From Larus michahellis (taxonomy: Eukaryota > Chordata > Aves > Charadriiformes > Laridae), in contig NC_133930.1 of the NCBI RefSeq assembly GCF_964199755.1, positions 30,867,071-30,931,070 on the forward strand: DNA of 64,000 bases. Direction: 5' to 3'. Positions 13,701-24,360 of the stretch are shown here, one piece after another. Each line of letters begins with the position of its first letter. The first letter of the stretch is position 1. The notes below the pieces were generated by a model. The model did not search any database. It saw nothing but the letters and a program-made list of their open reading frames with translations, and was not told the DNA's origin. The translations under genes and the position numbers were made by a program.

Positions 13701-14131
13701 TATATTCATCCTTGAAATAGCCTTTTAGTCCTAGCTATCCTTCCTGAACAGACCACACTTGTCTCTATGAACTGTCCAACCGAATCTCTATTGTGCCAAT
13801 TAAGACATGATTTTGAATATGATTTAAGACATCTAGCTATTCCTGTTTCCTATCCTCTTGCATTACTATGTAATAAACTCATTCTAGTATGTGTGTACAT
13901 ACACATATATTCTAGTTATCTATTAATATATAATGAACAATAGCATATAATGAATATATAATGAACTAAGAGGGTTTTTTTACCTCTCTCGATACCACAT
14001 CAGGAAAATACTTCCTTCCACATCTAAGTCTTTATACTGATTGCCGTCTTGTATGTGACTCCTGGGTTCATGTCCTTTCTGCAGCCAGTCCCGGCTGCTC
14101 TCCTGCAGGGGAAATCCCAGGGAAATGCAGG
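13701..14131. other. AT-rich spacer
   Basis: No gene is seen. The part at 13880-13975 is a TA-rich low-complexity stretch with repeated 'atataatgaa' units. The right end grades into the CR1 fragment that follows. Confidence 0.5.
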
Positions 14132-14430
14132 TTGGTGGGACCTCGGCAGGGCTCCTGCCCCATACCCTGCCCACAGCGGGCTCAGCTGTGGGGTCAGACC
14201 AGGCTCCTCCAGGCATTACCCAGACAAGGCTTGAAAACTGCCCCAGGCTGGAGGCAGCACCACCTCTCTGCATCCTGGCCCCACTGCGGCTGTCCCCGTG
14301 GGCAAAAGGCTCCTTCTTACCTTGCGCCTGAGCCTCTGGTGTTTGGCTTTATCACCACCATCTCTCATCCTCTTGTCACGTACTGCTGGGAAAAGCTTGG
14401 CTCCTTGATGACCTCTTCATAGACAGCAGG
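14132..14430 (-). mobile_element. Decayed CR1 LINE 3' fragment, minus strand
   Basis: Read on the plus strand, this carries the antisense CR1 pattern: 'ggtcagaccaggctcctccaggcatt', then 'aaggcttgaaaactgcc', then 'ggaggcagcaccacctctctgc', then the 'gtgggcaaaaggctcc' block. The same order of motifs recurs at 51.9-52.1 kb, so both copies probably come from the same older CR1 subfamily. It has no intact reading frame. Confidence 0.65.
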
Positions 14431-16182
14431 GGGCCAATAACCTATTCAGGTCAACCAATTTAGTTTAGCTATAATCTAAGTTTATGGTTAAATTTAGGCT
14501 CAAAAAAAATAAAAAAGATATTATTGGATGCTGCAAGCCTGAAAGCCAGAATAGTTAAGCCAAGTTAGGAACACCAGTAAAAGTTCACTTACACACACTT
14601 CCATGCAAAAGGATTATGCTACAAGCAGCACGGGTGCTTTTTTTGAAGCCCAAGTTACTGTGATTTAACGAGGCTTGAATTTAGGTACACAGCTCTGACC
14701 ATCGCTGGAGTCTATTTTTAATAGACTCTCTCCTCATTGATAACGATTTTTAGCTTCCAATATGTCCTTTCTGTGTGGCCTGCGACCCTATGCAAGCTCA
14801 AAACCAGCTCACTGGCAAATTTTGAGATGGATGCTTCTTCCTGAGTAAAGTTTTGGACAAGCTTGGACCCACAGTAAGAGAAAAAGCTTGTGCGTGCTTG
14901 AAGGTGGATTGACAAAGCTGTAATTACTGAGGGTGTGACAAAAGGAGAGTGTGAGGGGGACAGCAGAAAAATTGGAAGGCCTGCTTCATCATATAAATTT
15001 TGGAAAGATTCCCAGGAATTGCAGGGTAGTCTAAAAATCCGGAAAAGGGACATGTGAACCTTGAAGGGTGAGGTTCCAATGAATAAAAAGTCCTCTCTGA
15101 GATGGGTGTATCTCTTTGAAGACATCTGCACTCTGCGTCTCTAAGAGGCACTGCAGACAAACAGCTGAGGGGACAGACAGGAAGGTGCATCTACACCAGC
15201 GCCAGGCTGGAAGTCATCTAAGTTTCTAAAAGCAAAGCTGAGAATCCTTCTCTTACAGGTGGATGAGTCTGCAAAGTCAAACCAAGGTTAAAAGTTAAAT
15301 AAAATTTAGACTCACATCTGACTGGTTGCTGGACAGCTGGAACGATGAAGACTATGCCTTCTTCCATGACCTATTCACTTTCTGATTTAGATACATACAC
15401 ATGCACTCGTGTCTCTCTCTCATGCAGCACTCAATGAGAGCGGAAAAGACCCAAAAGGCCTAGTGCTGAGAGACTTAGGATGAATGTTGGTAATGTAGGA
15501 AGTCTGACAAGGTGTAAAAAGTACCAGCCTTTCCTCTGCAGTGGAAGTGCAGCAATACTGCTGTAAACCTTAGGAGGTTCTGAAAAGTTACCCAGTTGTT
15601 CAGGTCACTTGGCCCACATTGTTCCTTGTATCAGGGCTGGAGGGATCTGCAGGGCGGATCTTCTCACCCCACATTGCAAGGTGTCTAGGTTGTTACCAGC
15701 CCGTTGTAGACACGTTGTAACACGTACCAACACGTTGTAGCCACGTGTAACTGAAAGACTCCAAGACCTCACACTTCAGCAGGACAGGAATGTTGACCTG
15801 CCTACTGAAGGCTCTGCCTCTCAGGAGCTCTGCGCGGAGGGAACAAGACTGCTGGGATCAAGGTCGCACCGCACTGGGGCGCTCAGCCCAGTGTTGTGAC
15901 CTCAAATGAAAAAAGGGCAGGAGGAAAAAGCATATCGTCACACTGGGTTGCTGCATGGGAAACACCTCAGGAGATTCCATCTCTTGGCACAGGGGCTGAA
16001 AGATGCAAAACTACAGAGACAGAGAAGCGCTTCAACAGTGGCCTTTGGTGCTGAGACTAGTTGCTGCTGAGCTCGATAACTTCTGCAGTGCCAGAAGCAT
16101 ATAGTCACACGTTGCTGACACAGGGAACAACTTCACGCTAGCACTCAATAAGCTACTGAAGAATGATACCAGGAGAGCTGAC
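14431..16182. other. Intergenic DNA, no gene seen
   Basis: AT-rich to neutral sequence without a recognisable exon. A small imperfect tandem duplication with the core 'cacgttgta' occurs at about 15711-15740 with a period of roughly 20 bases. No clear transposon was recognised. Confidence 0.45.
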
Positions 16183-16715
16183 TCTGCCTTGGTGAGGCCG
16201 CACCTGGAGTACTGTGTCCAGTTCTGGGCTCCCCGGTTCAAGAGGGACAGGGAACTGCTGGAGAGGGTGCAGCAAAGGGCTACCAAGATGATTAGGGGAC
16301 TGGAGCACCTCTCTTATGAGGAAAGGCTGAGGGATTTGGGTCTCTTCAGTCTGCAAAAAAGACGGCTGAGCAGGGACCTTATCAACACTTCTAAATACTT
16401 CAAGGGTGGGTGTCAGGAGGATGGGGCCAGGCTCTTTTCAGTGGTGCCCAGCGGCAGGACAAGAGGTCACGGGCACAAACTTGACCATAGGAAGTTCCAC
16501 CGAAACATAAGGAGGAACTTCTTTACTTCGAGGGTGGCAGAGCACTGGAACAGGCCGCCCAGAGAGGTGGTGGAGTCTCCATCTCTGGAGACATTCAAAA
16601 CTCACCTGGACACGATCCTGGGCAACCTGCTGTAGGTGACCCTGCTCTGGCAGGGGGGTTGGACTAGATGATCTCCAGAGGTCCCTTCTAGCCCCTACCA
16701 TTCTGTGATTCTGTG
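16183..16715 (+). mobile_element. CR1 LINE, 5'-truncated, well preserved (copy A)
   Basis: The end of CR1 ORF2 plus the short 3' UTR. An open frame from about 16189 to 16635 encodes the C-terminal part of the CR1 reverse transcriptase: [19 protein letters not shown], then [56 protein letters not shown] and ending GNLL-TAG. The tail 'gatgatctccagaggtcccttctagcccctaccattctgtgattctgtg' pattern is the diagnostic CR1 3' end. The element is truncated on the left at about 16183, as usual for LINE insertions. It is nearly identical to the copy at 46.6-47.3 kb. It is a transposon remnant, not a host gene. Confidence 0.95.
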
Positions 16716-17231
16716 AAACCAGGGTAACCCAGTTCTGATGCAGAGGCAGAAAGTGTGATCTTAGTGCACTTTGTTTTCAGTTTGCTTGGACAAAACAGCT
16801 CCTGAAGAGCCACTTCTCAGCGCCAGAAGGGATGCAGCACTTGCTGGCTGAGATGTCACAGGAACTGCAAGGACCTGAGTCTCAGGTCACACAGTGCAAT
16901 CCAGAGAATTCAGAGGTACATCTTGCTGGGGCCTGTTTCGCGAGCCTGCTTGGAAGGGCAGCACCCAGAAGGTTTCAAAGCACCAAGGCTGGAAGCCAGG
17001 TTTTGGTTCTCATCTGAGTTTCTGTATGTGAGCGATAACGCTGCCTCCCTCGGCTGTGTTAACAACGGCGTGCTCTTCAAGAGTCATACATCTGGCTTTA
17101 CACACTTGAAGGTTAAAACATGAGAGTAGGCTGCAGCTGAGGAACTTTTAGCATTGCAAATCAAGCATAGGAAACTTCCAGGAAAAATGTAGCTAGCAGG
17201 GAGGTCAGGTGGAGGAAAAGAGGGTGATGCA
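16716..17231. other. Intergenic DNA, no gene seen
   Basis: About 500 bases with no recognisable exon or repeat between the CR1 copy and the LTR scrap. Short frames in it lack family motifs. Confidence 0.4.
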
Positions 17232-17296
17232 CCGCCATGGTTTAGCCCCAGCTGGCAGCAAAGAACCACGTGGTCTTTCACTCACTGTCCCCACAG
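17232..17296 (+). mobile_element. Scrap of an avian retroviral LTR
   Basis: The sequence 'catggtttagccccagctgg' followed by 'cagcaaagaaccac' and 'ctttcactcactgtcccc' resembles the 5' edge of an abundant avian LTR family whose ends read roughly 'tggtttaaccccagccggca...ccac...ctcactcc'. Only about 65 bases are recognisable and no internal retroviral sequence is present. Identification is from memory, so confidence is moderate. Confidence 0.45.
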
Positions 17297-20200
17297 ATGC
17301 GGTATTTGATACCAAGACCTGACCTCAAATGGGGTGGCACAAAGCAGTCAGAGTAACAGGCACATAACTGTTTGAGCTAAAATTCCAGGGAAAGGAGACA
17401 ACAGCTTGGGTGTTTGTTCCCAAGAAACAGAAAAGCTGTGTGATGAAAAAAATTAATTTCACATGTGATGGCAAGGTGACACAAATGAGGAAAGGACCCT
17501 TATTCAGCCACTCGCTGATACCAGTGAGTGACTGCAGGGTGGCAGATGGGACACAAATCTGTCCAGGTTCTCTTCTGCTGAGTAGGCAAGCAGCTTGCGA
17601 TTTCTGTTGGGTCTCTGCTGCCTGCTGGGCAGGAAAGATAGCAGTCTCAGAAAGTCTTCCAAAAACTCTGAGTGCTGACTCTAGGCCTGTCCCTGGCTTT
17701 GCCAGAATTTAGAAATAAACGTTAACTTTTTCCTAGCAGCAGAGGTAAAAGAAAAAAAAAAGAGGATAGTACATCTACTCCAGTAACTCAGAAATACAGT
17801 TTTTTTCCTGTATAGTTTTAAGAACTGGCAAATTAATCAACTGATGGAATAGGATGAGGCAGAGAAAGGAGCCGTGTCCTCTAGGTTGCTGGGGTTTGTC
17901 AGACGGTTGCCTGCAGCACTTTTAGCATTCTGCGTATGGTGAAACTTCCACCTTATCGTCGCTGGAGATACTTGGCTGTAGCCATATCACACCCTCCACA
18001 TTGCTTAATGCTTTACATGAAGAGCTCTCTCAGGTTTAAATAAGGCAATGGCAGGGAACAGAGCTAGAAAACCTGTTGCATGTGCTGCTGTGGATTCTTC
18101 CCATGTCTTTGAGCATGGTTCCAGGAGTTCACAGTCAGACGTGAATCAGACTACACACGCAGTGCAAAAAAAATCCCCAAACCACCCAGAATAATAAACC
18201 TTCGCAGACGCAAATAGCAGTGATAATATGGGAATGTGGTAATGTATCATTTTGTATTCACAAACTCAAAATTACTGTTCAGAAGATGGCTCACACATCT
18301 TAATAGATACCCCAGAAACTGTATGCTCCCAGGAGGTTAAGACTACATCAGTGGGACTGCAATTTCTGTAAGTAGCAAGTTACTAAAACAAGACTTTTCT
18401 CAATAGTTAACTGCTCTGTGACTGACATGAGTGAAAAAAAGCTTTTTTCTCATGAAGAGTGTTTCTGAACAGTTGTGATGGTAAGCGCAGTACGTTGCGT
18501 CGAGCAGCTGTGCTCATGTTTATGCTGCTGTCTACATAGAGCCGTACTGCCAGAGCAGCTTTCAGCAGGGACAATGTCCTCCCAGGCAGATATTTGGATC
18601 AACATGCCAACTCAGTAATTATTTCACATTTTGAGCTATCTGCTACAAAACCTGTTTGCTTCCCTCATGTAACTAGTCAGACACCTCATTTTACGTAAAA
18701 GGTTTGCTTCTGGTCTTAAAAAAAGGAGTGTTTGGACACTGAGTCATGTGAGCAGGAGCAGATTGCATCCTCTAGATCTGTTGCAATCGAGTGACACATA
18801 ATTGTCACCTTTGGTTCCATTGCAAAGAAACCATTATAAAATATGGCCTACCCACACTGAAAACCTTAGTGGGCTTTGAAAATTCAATTTGCTTTAAAAC
18901 AAAGAACACCTTTGCACACTCTGGTGCATACACTGAGTCAAATACTTCCTTACTCTAAAATACAGGTTGAATTTCACACTGTGCCATGTATTTGTGTCAT
19001 GGATGACCTGCTAAAGCTGTTAACAGGCTATAACAAAGCCTATTAAGAAACCAGATGAAAACACAAATTTTAGCCTTTTTCTGCGTTACACATGCAGACG
19101 TATCTTGACTCATACCTCTGAAAAATGCCTGTTTATGTCAGATAAAGACCAATTTTTCTATTTATAATTCTGTCCCAGCGTGAAATAGTTAATCTTGAAC
19201 ACTAATTTCCACTTAAACTATTTATAGTTTTACCAATGTGTTACATCTGACAAGTTAAACTCCAGATTGTTCAGTTAAAGACTTCAGCTCACAAATTTAA
19301 GGTTTTAACTACAACTTTGTTTCACTCAGGATATCAGAAAGCCTGCTCACTATATATGCAAGCTGTGCACCCGGACAGACTGGTGCTACTGGAGCGAGCA
19401 AGCAAGCAGAATAAACACCATATTCGCCTTTCACAATATTTCTTATTGAAAGTTTTCTAAAAAAATCCAAACAATGCATACCAGCTAATTTTCAATTTCA
19501 TGAAGGACAGCGTTTTCACATTTTCCCTTTTCTTAGCAATTCTACGTACCATTTACTCCCAAAGCCTACCATTCTCCTACAAAATCCTGATCTAAACTAG
19601 GAGTCTCCAAACCCAAAACTATTTGTGAGGTGAAGTTGCTGGAAGCTCAGCTATAGAAGTTTAGCCAGCCTGTTGCAAAGAAAACCATAGCAGAACCTTA
19701 CAGAACTTCCTTCACCCAGAGTGACAGAAAGCCACTACAACAACGGTGAAGGAGAAGATAACTCATTTCTTGCTAAACATTGTTGTTACAATGATGGAAG
19801 AGATGGGCTTTACAGCTGGAAGATAACAGCATTGATAGTGAATGCCCATTCTGCCCAGTCTCTACTGAATAAAATAGACATGGTTTAAAAGAATAAAAAG
19901 GATTGATATCTGCCTAATTGCTGGAATAACAATGGTATTTTAGGAAAAGGGATAAAGAAGTGATGCAATAACTTCACTAAGCGGTAGTTCAATCAAAGGA
20001 CACCTTTCAAAAGACAATGTGAAGAACAAAGCACCATCAGCCAAGGGAAACAACTGTGCAGTCTAAGCTCTAAGTATATTCTGAGTCAACTGCTGCTACA
20101 AAGCTAAATGAAGTTACCATAAAGGCCAATAACTTCATAAAGGTCAGAAAAATCCAAAACCCTCAAGCTATCAAAAACATAGCTAGAAATAAAAATTGTT

Positions 20201-20700
20201 ACAGCTGAGAAAAACAGCCAGGAAGGCAAAAAGCTTAGAAACTACAAAGATTAAATTAGCTATTTACAAATACAGCAGCAATTAGCAACTTAGAAATATA
20301 GACAAAGTAGTGTAAACCAGCATACCATAAGAACACACAGGAAGATGTCTGAGTGTCTGTAGAATAAGTGATTTGAAGCAAACCCAATGCTCTCACTTAG
20401 CAGCAGTAGGGAAAAAAATGAGGAAGTAAGGTAAACAAGGAATAGTTAAAGTGTTAATATTTTACCCAGTAATAAGTCCACCCATGAATACGAAGACAAA
20501 TTTAGGCTGCAAGTGTTGTATTGTGGTAAAGTTTTTAGAAAGACAATATCCATAAAACAATTCTGCAGTTATAACGAAATGGAAAAAGTGTGTCCAAAAT
20601 AATCAGCAAGCTGAGTCAGTGTTGAGTGGAGCTTTCTGTACGGCTTTGTACCATGAATCTCATTTCAAGAACATCGCTGGATGTTCTTCCCGTCAACAGA
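17297..20700. other. Intergenic DNA between repeats and the relaxin gene
   Basis: Roughly 3.4 kb of AT-rich DNA. I see no exon with matching splice sites and no tRNA. In mammals INSL6 and related genes sit between JAK2 and relaxin; no second B chain or A chain cysteine pattern was recognised here on either strand. Confidence 0.45.
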
Positions 20701-20737
20701 GAAAGAACAATTCAGTAACACTTAGTATAATTACACT

Positions 20738-20743
20738 TTAATG
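20738..20743 (-). terminator. Candidate polyadenylation signal of the relaxin gene
   Basis: ATTAAA on the minus strand about 300 bases beyond the relaxin stop codon. It is a common variant of the hexamer. No canonical AATAAA on that strand was noticed between it and the stop. It is only a candidate. Confidence 0.25.
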
Positions 20744-21044
20744 AAACATTGAAGTTCTTCCTAAAGTGTTACAAAGATATAATACATTTGTAATAGAAGT
20801 GTAAAGGCTCAAAATTAAAAGAAAAGACTTAGTAAAAAATATAGGCTAAAAGTTACTGCAGCAAAACAAAGTCATTACAGTTACACTTGTGCATTTTTTT
20901 TTTTTTTTTTTTAAAAGAAAACCAGTAGTACTGACTGGTACAGAGACAAAATAAAATACAGTAAGAGTTTTCTTTCTCCATACAGTATTCAATCAAGTAG
21001 CACTGCAATGAACATTAATTTCATGCATGAGTTCAGAGAGAATT

Positions 21045-21412
21045 TTAAACTCTGCATATAGTACTTATTTCAGCTTTTGTACATCCCCATTTGCAACACA
21101 TTCCTGCCAAACCCAGAGATTCCCGTTTTCTTCTGGGATACCTGGCCCAAAGATAACTGTTTGATCCCAGGGGGTTTGCAATTCCTGTTCCTCCCCTGTC
21201 CTTCTGAACAGCTTCCTCTACCTGGCGAACAAGTTCTTTGAAGTCATCCGCCACAGGTACATATTCATTATAGTCATTTAAACTATACAAGTCCTTGAAC
21301 ATCTCCCATCCAAGAAATGGGCTGCTTCTCTGCAGCTGCTCCACTTCAGGACCCAAAATTGATTGCAGCTTGAAGTTTCCCAGTAGGCTGTTACTTGCTG
21401 TTTGTGCAGAAT
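21045..21412 (-). CDS. Relaxin-like gene, coding exon 2 (C-peptide, A chain)
   Basis: 368 nt, starting after the acceptor '...tcttctctttaaacag' (AG at 21414-21413). The first two bases complete an Asp codon with the last base of exon 1. The exon then encodes most of the C-peptide, the RRKR processing site and the A chain, and ends ICRV-stop at 21045-21047. Phase and length agree exactly with exon 1. Confidence 0.95.
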
Positions 21413-23974
21413 CTGTTTAAAGAGAAGATTTTTTTTAAGTTCAGACTGTGGGAGTATCAAAAGCAGCACGTAGCTCTAAGCAGCAGCAATAAAAACCATT
21501 CAGTTAGTAATAAGCAAAGCACTGTTTTCTAGGAGGACTGTCAGTACTGCAGTGGCTCCACTCTGTGATTTACTTGTAACTTACTTTTAGGGGAATCTTT
21601 GTGTTTTAAAGGCTACACTCTCTGATAGACATGGAGAGTACACGGCTACAACCATGACTGAGGTGTAGACATCCTATCACAACTGCTGCAGTGTGTTACT
21701 GACACAGAAGTCTCAATATTTCTATAAAAACAAAAATTTGTTGTAAAGACACGTACCCAGAAACCACATAGAGTTATGCCATGTGGCTCGTGAATTAGAT
21801 AAGACGACTACTCTCCCATGCACCACCACACAAACTAGCATCATATGAAGATGAAATGTAGGGATGAAATACTGTATGTAAACTTCTTATACATTTTTCT
21901 ATTGCTATTTTCAGTTGATGCTTTGCACTCATTTCTGTCATTTCTCAAGGCATAGCAGAGGCTTGCAGAATTTACTTAGAAACACACTTTGTCTCACTGA
22001 CTGGAGTGTTCTCAAAAAAATCCAGCTCTACTTCCTTTCCCCTCATACCGTTTCTCTTGGTTTTACTTCTGTAAGGGAAGTGGCGCTGCTTACTTCAGCT
22101 AATGTGAACAAAAACAGCTCCTTCAGTTCTCAAGTTAAAAAAAAAAAAAAATTCCCAATTAAGTGTTTGTCTTGTGGTCTTAATGCTGCTAATATGTTAT
22201 TTTGTTTCAGAAAGCTGAAAGAACACAAGAACATCCAGTGAATGTTATATTTACTTTAGTATGGCTAATGAATGTAGAGAAGCTACTTGTCAGATAGAAC
22301 AGCTGCCTGAATATGCACAAAAATAAAAGTGGTTGTAGCTACTTTACCAATTAGACAGTAACTGCTATTTAGTAGTCTTTTGGGGCAGTGAAGACTTAGT
22401 TACACAGCACAGTCTGGGGACCTCAGTGACTGATGCTCTCAGAAGCTACTGTTCATAAAAAGGAAACCAAAGTTTGCTGGGAAAGAACACAATCCCAGCA
22501 GAGGCTGTACACATGTCATTTGTTATAATTACAAAGGTAACTTAACTACTACTCAACATATTGGGAAAAAACAAACAAGAAAAAACTCCCAAGAAACCCA
22601 AAATACCGCTTCATTAACTGACTGAGGTCCAATGTTATTTCATTAACAGTATGTTTAAGGAGGAAAAAAAAGATGTTCTTCTATTGCACATTTTAGCCAC
22701 AATTCCAACTTTTGTCCTTGTTAGACAACGCGGTTTTTTTTCCACTATTCAAACTATCAACATAAGCGAGAATCATTACTTAAAATTACTCTGCTACATT
22801 ACTGTAGTTTGAGAACACAGCCAAAAAACCATCTGCTTACACTTTCCCAATACATTGAACTTGGAACACACAGCAGTAAAATTCTGAGGAGTACTTTACC
22901 CATTGACTGTTTCACCAAAGATGCCTAAAGCAGTTCTTGCTGTTTAAAGCATAACCTGAAGCACCAGAAAAGTCCCATCCATCCTCCAACGCGCCTACTC
23001 GTTTGTGCAGAGCAGCACAAGCGAGTGATAAAAACCCCAAAAGACTCCACACCCAATAACGCCCCTAGCACGGAGCCCAGACAGACGAGGAGCACAGCTT
23101 TAAAGCTCCCGGCAGAGAGGGAAAAATGAGCCGGGTCTTCCCAGCCGGCAGAGCCACCGAGTTTGGATGGGGAGCAAAGCCACAGCGAGAGGCATTCCCT
23201 ACCGCTTCCGAGGGAGCATCACACCTCCCTGCATGGCCGGGAAGGGGGGAAAAAAAAAAAAAAAAAAAAAAGGTGTGATTTATTCTTCGTGAGTTTGTTG
23301 TTTTGTTTTGTTTTTTTTTTTTTTTAAAGAGTTCAGTGAGCCTCGGCCGCCGGCAGGGCTGCTCAGCCCTGTGCGGAGCAATGTCTCCGAGCACACCGAA
23401 AACTTTGCAGCTTGCCCCGGAGACAGCCGGGTCTTTTTCTCCAAACGCGCGGGTTTCCCTTCGGAAGTCAGGCGAGACGCCGACCCGCGCGGGGAACGAG
23501 AGGGGAAGACGGGGACGTCGACGCTCCCATCGCCGCTCGGGGCGGGAGGAACAAGCCCGTCCCCACTCCCTCACTTTTCCCCGCCATTTCTCTTCACGGG
23601 ACCTCTCCCGAGCGAGGCGAGGCGCCCGGAGAGTCCCCTCCGCCCCCGGGGTCGGCTGGGCAGCGCCGCCGCCCCAGAGCCGCCCGCGACAGGGCAGCCC
23701 GCTCCGGCGCGCCTCGCCCGTCCCCCGGACACTCACCGGCCGCGGGCGCCGGCTCCATCGCCAGCAGGGAGAGCCGCTTCCAGCGGGACCCACCGCAGGT
23801 GAAGATGACGGCGCGGATGAACTCCCGGCCGCACAGCTTTACCCCGTACCCGTCCCCTTCGCCCGCGGGGAGCGCGGCCGCCACCGCCGCTGCCCGGCCG
23901 CCGGGCTGCCCCGGCGGGGCCGTCGCGCAGATCAGCGCCGCCGCGGCGCAGAGGAGTTGCAGCTTGGCCCCCAT
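21045..23974 (-). CDS. Relaxin-family prohormone, RLN3-like (two exons, complete)
   Basis: A secreted insulin/relaxin-superfamily hormone expected to act on RXFP-type receptors. Coding parts are 23974-23737 and 21412-21045: 606 nt, 201 residues plus stop, split by a phase-1 intron as in other insulin-family genes. Residues 1-19 form a hydrophobic signal sequence (MGAKLQLLCAAAALICATA). The B chain holds YGVKLCGREFIRAVIFTCGG, with cysteines 48 and 60, the receptor-binding R50-x3-R54-x2-I57 pattern and W65, followed by a KR cleavage site at 66-67. A C-peptide of about 105 residues ends in a furin site RRKR (173-176). The A chain has the CC-x3-C-x8-C pattern (185, 186, 190, 199) in MCCKWGCTKAEISTIC, then two extra residues, RV. 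The B chain is almost identical to relaxin-3, but the position beside JAK2 is that of mammalian RLN1/RLN2, so I leave the symbol blank. The ATG at 23974 is preferred over the upstream in-frame ATG at 24052 because it directly starts the signal peptide. Confidence 0.95.
21413..23736 (-). other. Relaxin-like gene intron (2.3 kb, phase 1)
   Basis: A GT-AG intron splitting the C-peptide. It contains a run of 22 A (23250-23271) and a run of 15 T (23311-23325) near its 5' end. No transposon was recognised within it. Confidence 0.85.
23737..23974 (-). CDS. Relaxin-like gene, coding exon 1 (signal peptide, B chain)
   Basis: 238 nt: 79 codons plus one base. It ends at the donor GTGAGT (23736-23731) after ...PAPAA. 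It carries the signal peptide, a short alanine-rich linker, the complete B chain and the start of the C-peptide. The exon is very rich in G+C, unlike exon 2, because it sits inside the promoter CpG island. Confidence 0.95.
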
Positions 23975-24125
23975 GGCACTGCCCGCCCCGGACTCGTCCC
24001 GGTCCCGTCCCTGTCCCCGCGGCGGACCCACCGTCCCCCCAACCGCCGGCACTCGCGGCCCTCGAACCCAAGAGCCACCGCCCCGCGTGCCGCGCGCGCT
24101 GCCGCCGCCTGCCCGCCCTCCCGCC

Positions 24126-24132
24126 TTTTATG
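24126..24132 (-). promoter_or_regulatory. TATA-like box of the relaxin-like gene
   Basis: CATAAAA on the minus strand, 152-158 bases upstream of the chosen ATG. Transcription would then start at about 24095-24100, giving a 5' UTR of roughly 120 bases. It is one of few AT-rich words in this island, which makes the match more notable. Confidence 0.5.
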
Positions 24133-24147
24133 CGCTGAGGGCGGCGC

Positions 24148-24154
24148 TGAGTCA
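24148..24154. promoter_or_regulatory. AP-1 consensus site upstream of the relaxin-like TATA box
   Basis: A perfect TGAGTCA (TGACTCA on the gene strand), 16 bases upstream of the TATA-like box. It is the binding consensus for Fos/Jun factors. Function is inferred from position only. Confidence 0.4.
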
Positions 24155-24360
24155 CCGCCCCGGCCCCGGCGTCCGGGCCGCCTCGGGCAGCGCTCCGTCG
24201 TCCCTCTGCCCCCTTGGCTGCCGCCGCCGCTCCTCACGCCGCGGTGAGGGTGCACCCCGCCTTCCGCCTCCCCTCAGGCCAGCCGCCGGCTACCCGCCGA
24301 CCCGCAGCCATGCGGCAGGCCCTCCGCCCGGCTCTCCCTCCCCGTCCCTGCTTTGCCAGC

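Larger units (their letters stand above)
23330..24360. promoter_or_regulatory. CpG island over the relaxin-like promoter and exon 1
   Basis: About 1 kb of very G+C- and CpG-rich DNA covering the start of intron 1, exon 1 and the 5' flank of the relaxin-like gene. Long open frames on both strands here are a result of composition, since stop codons are AT-rich. The island suggests the gene is controlled from this point. Confidence 0.75.

Noticed and set aside
16189-16635. 148-codon open frame that could be listed as a gene
   Set aside because: It is the C-terminal part of CR1 ORF2 in a truncated LINE copy, repeated at 46.6 kb.
500-21000. Search for INSL6 or another insulin-family gene beside JAK2
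   Set aside because: No CC-x3-C-x8-C or B chain cysteine pattern was noticed outside the relaxin-like gene. A profile search would be needed to be certain.
24052-24052. Upstream in-frame ATG for the relaxin-like prohormone
   Set aside because: It would place 26 charged, glycine-rich residues before the hydrophobic signal sequence. The ATG at 23974 starts the signal peptide directly.
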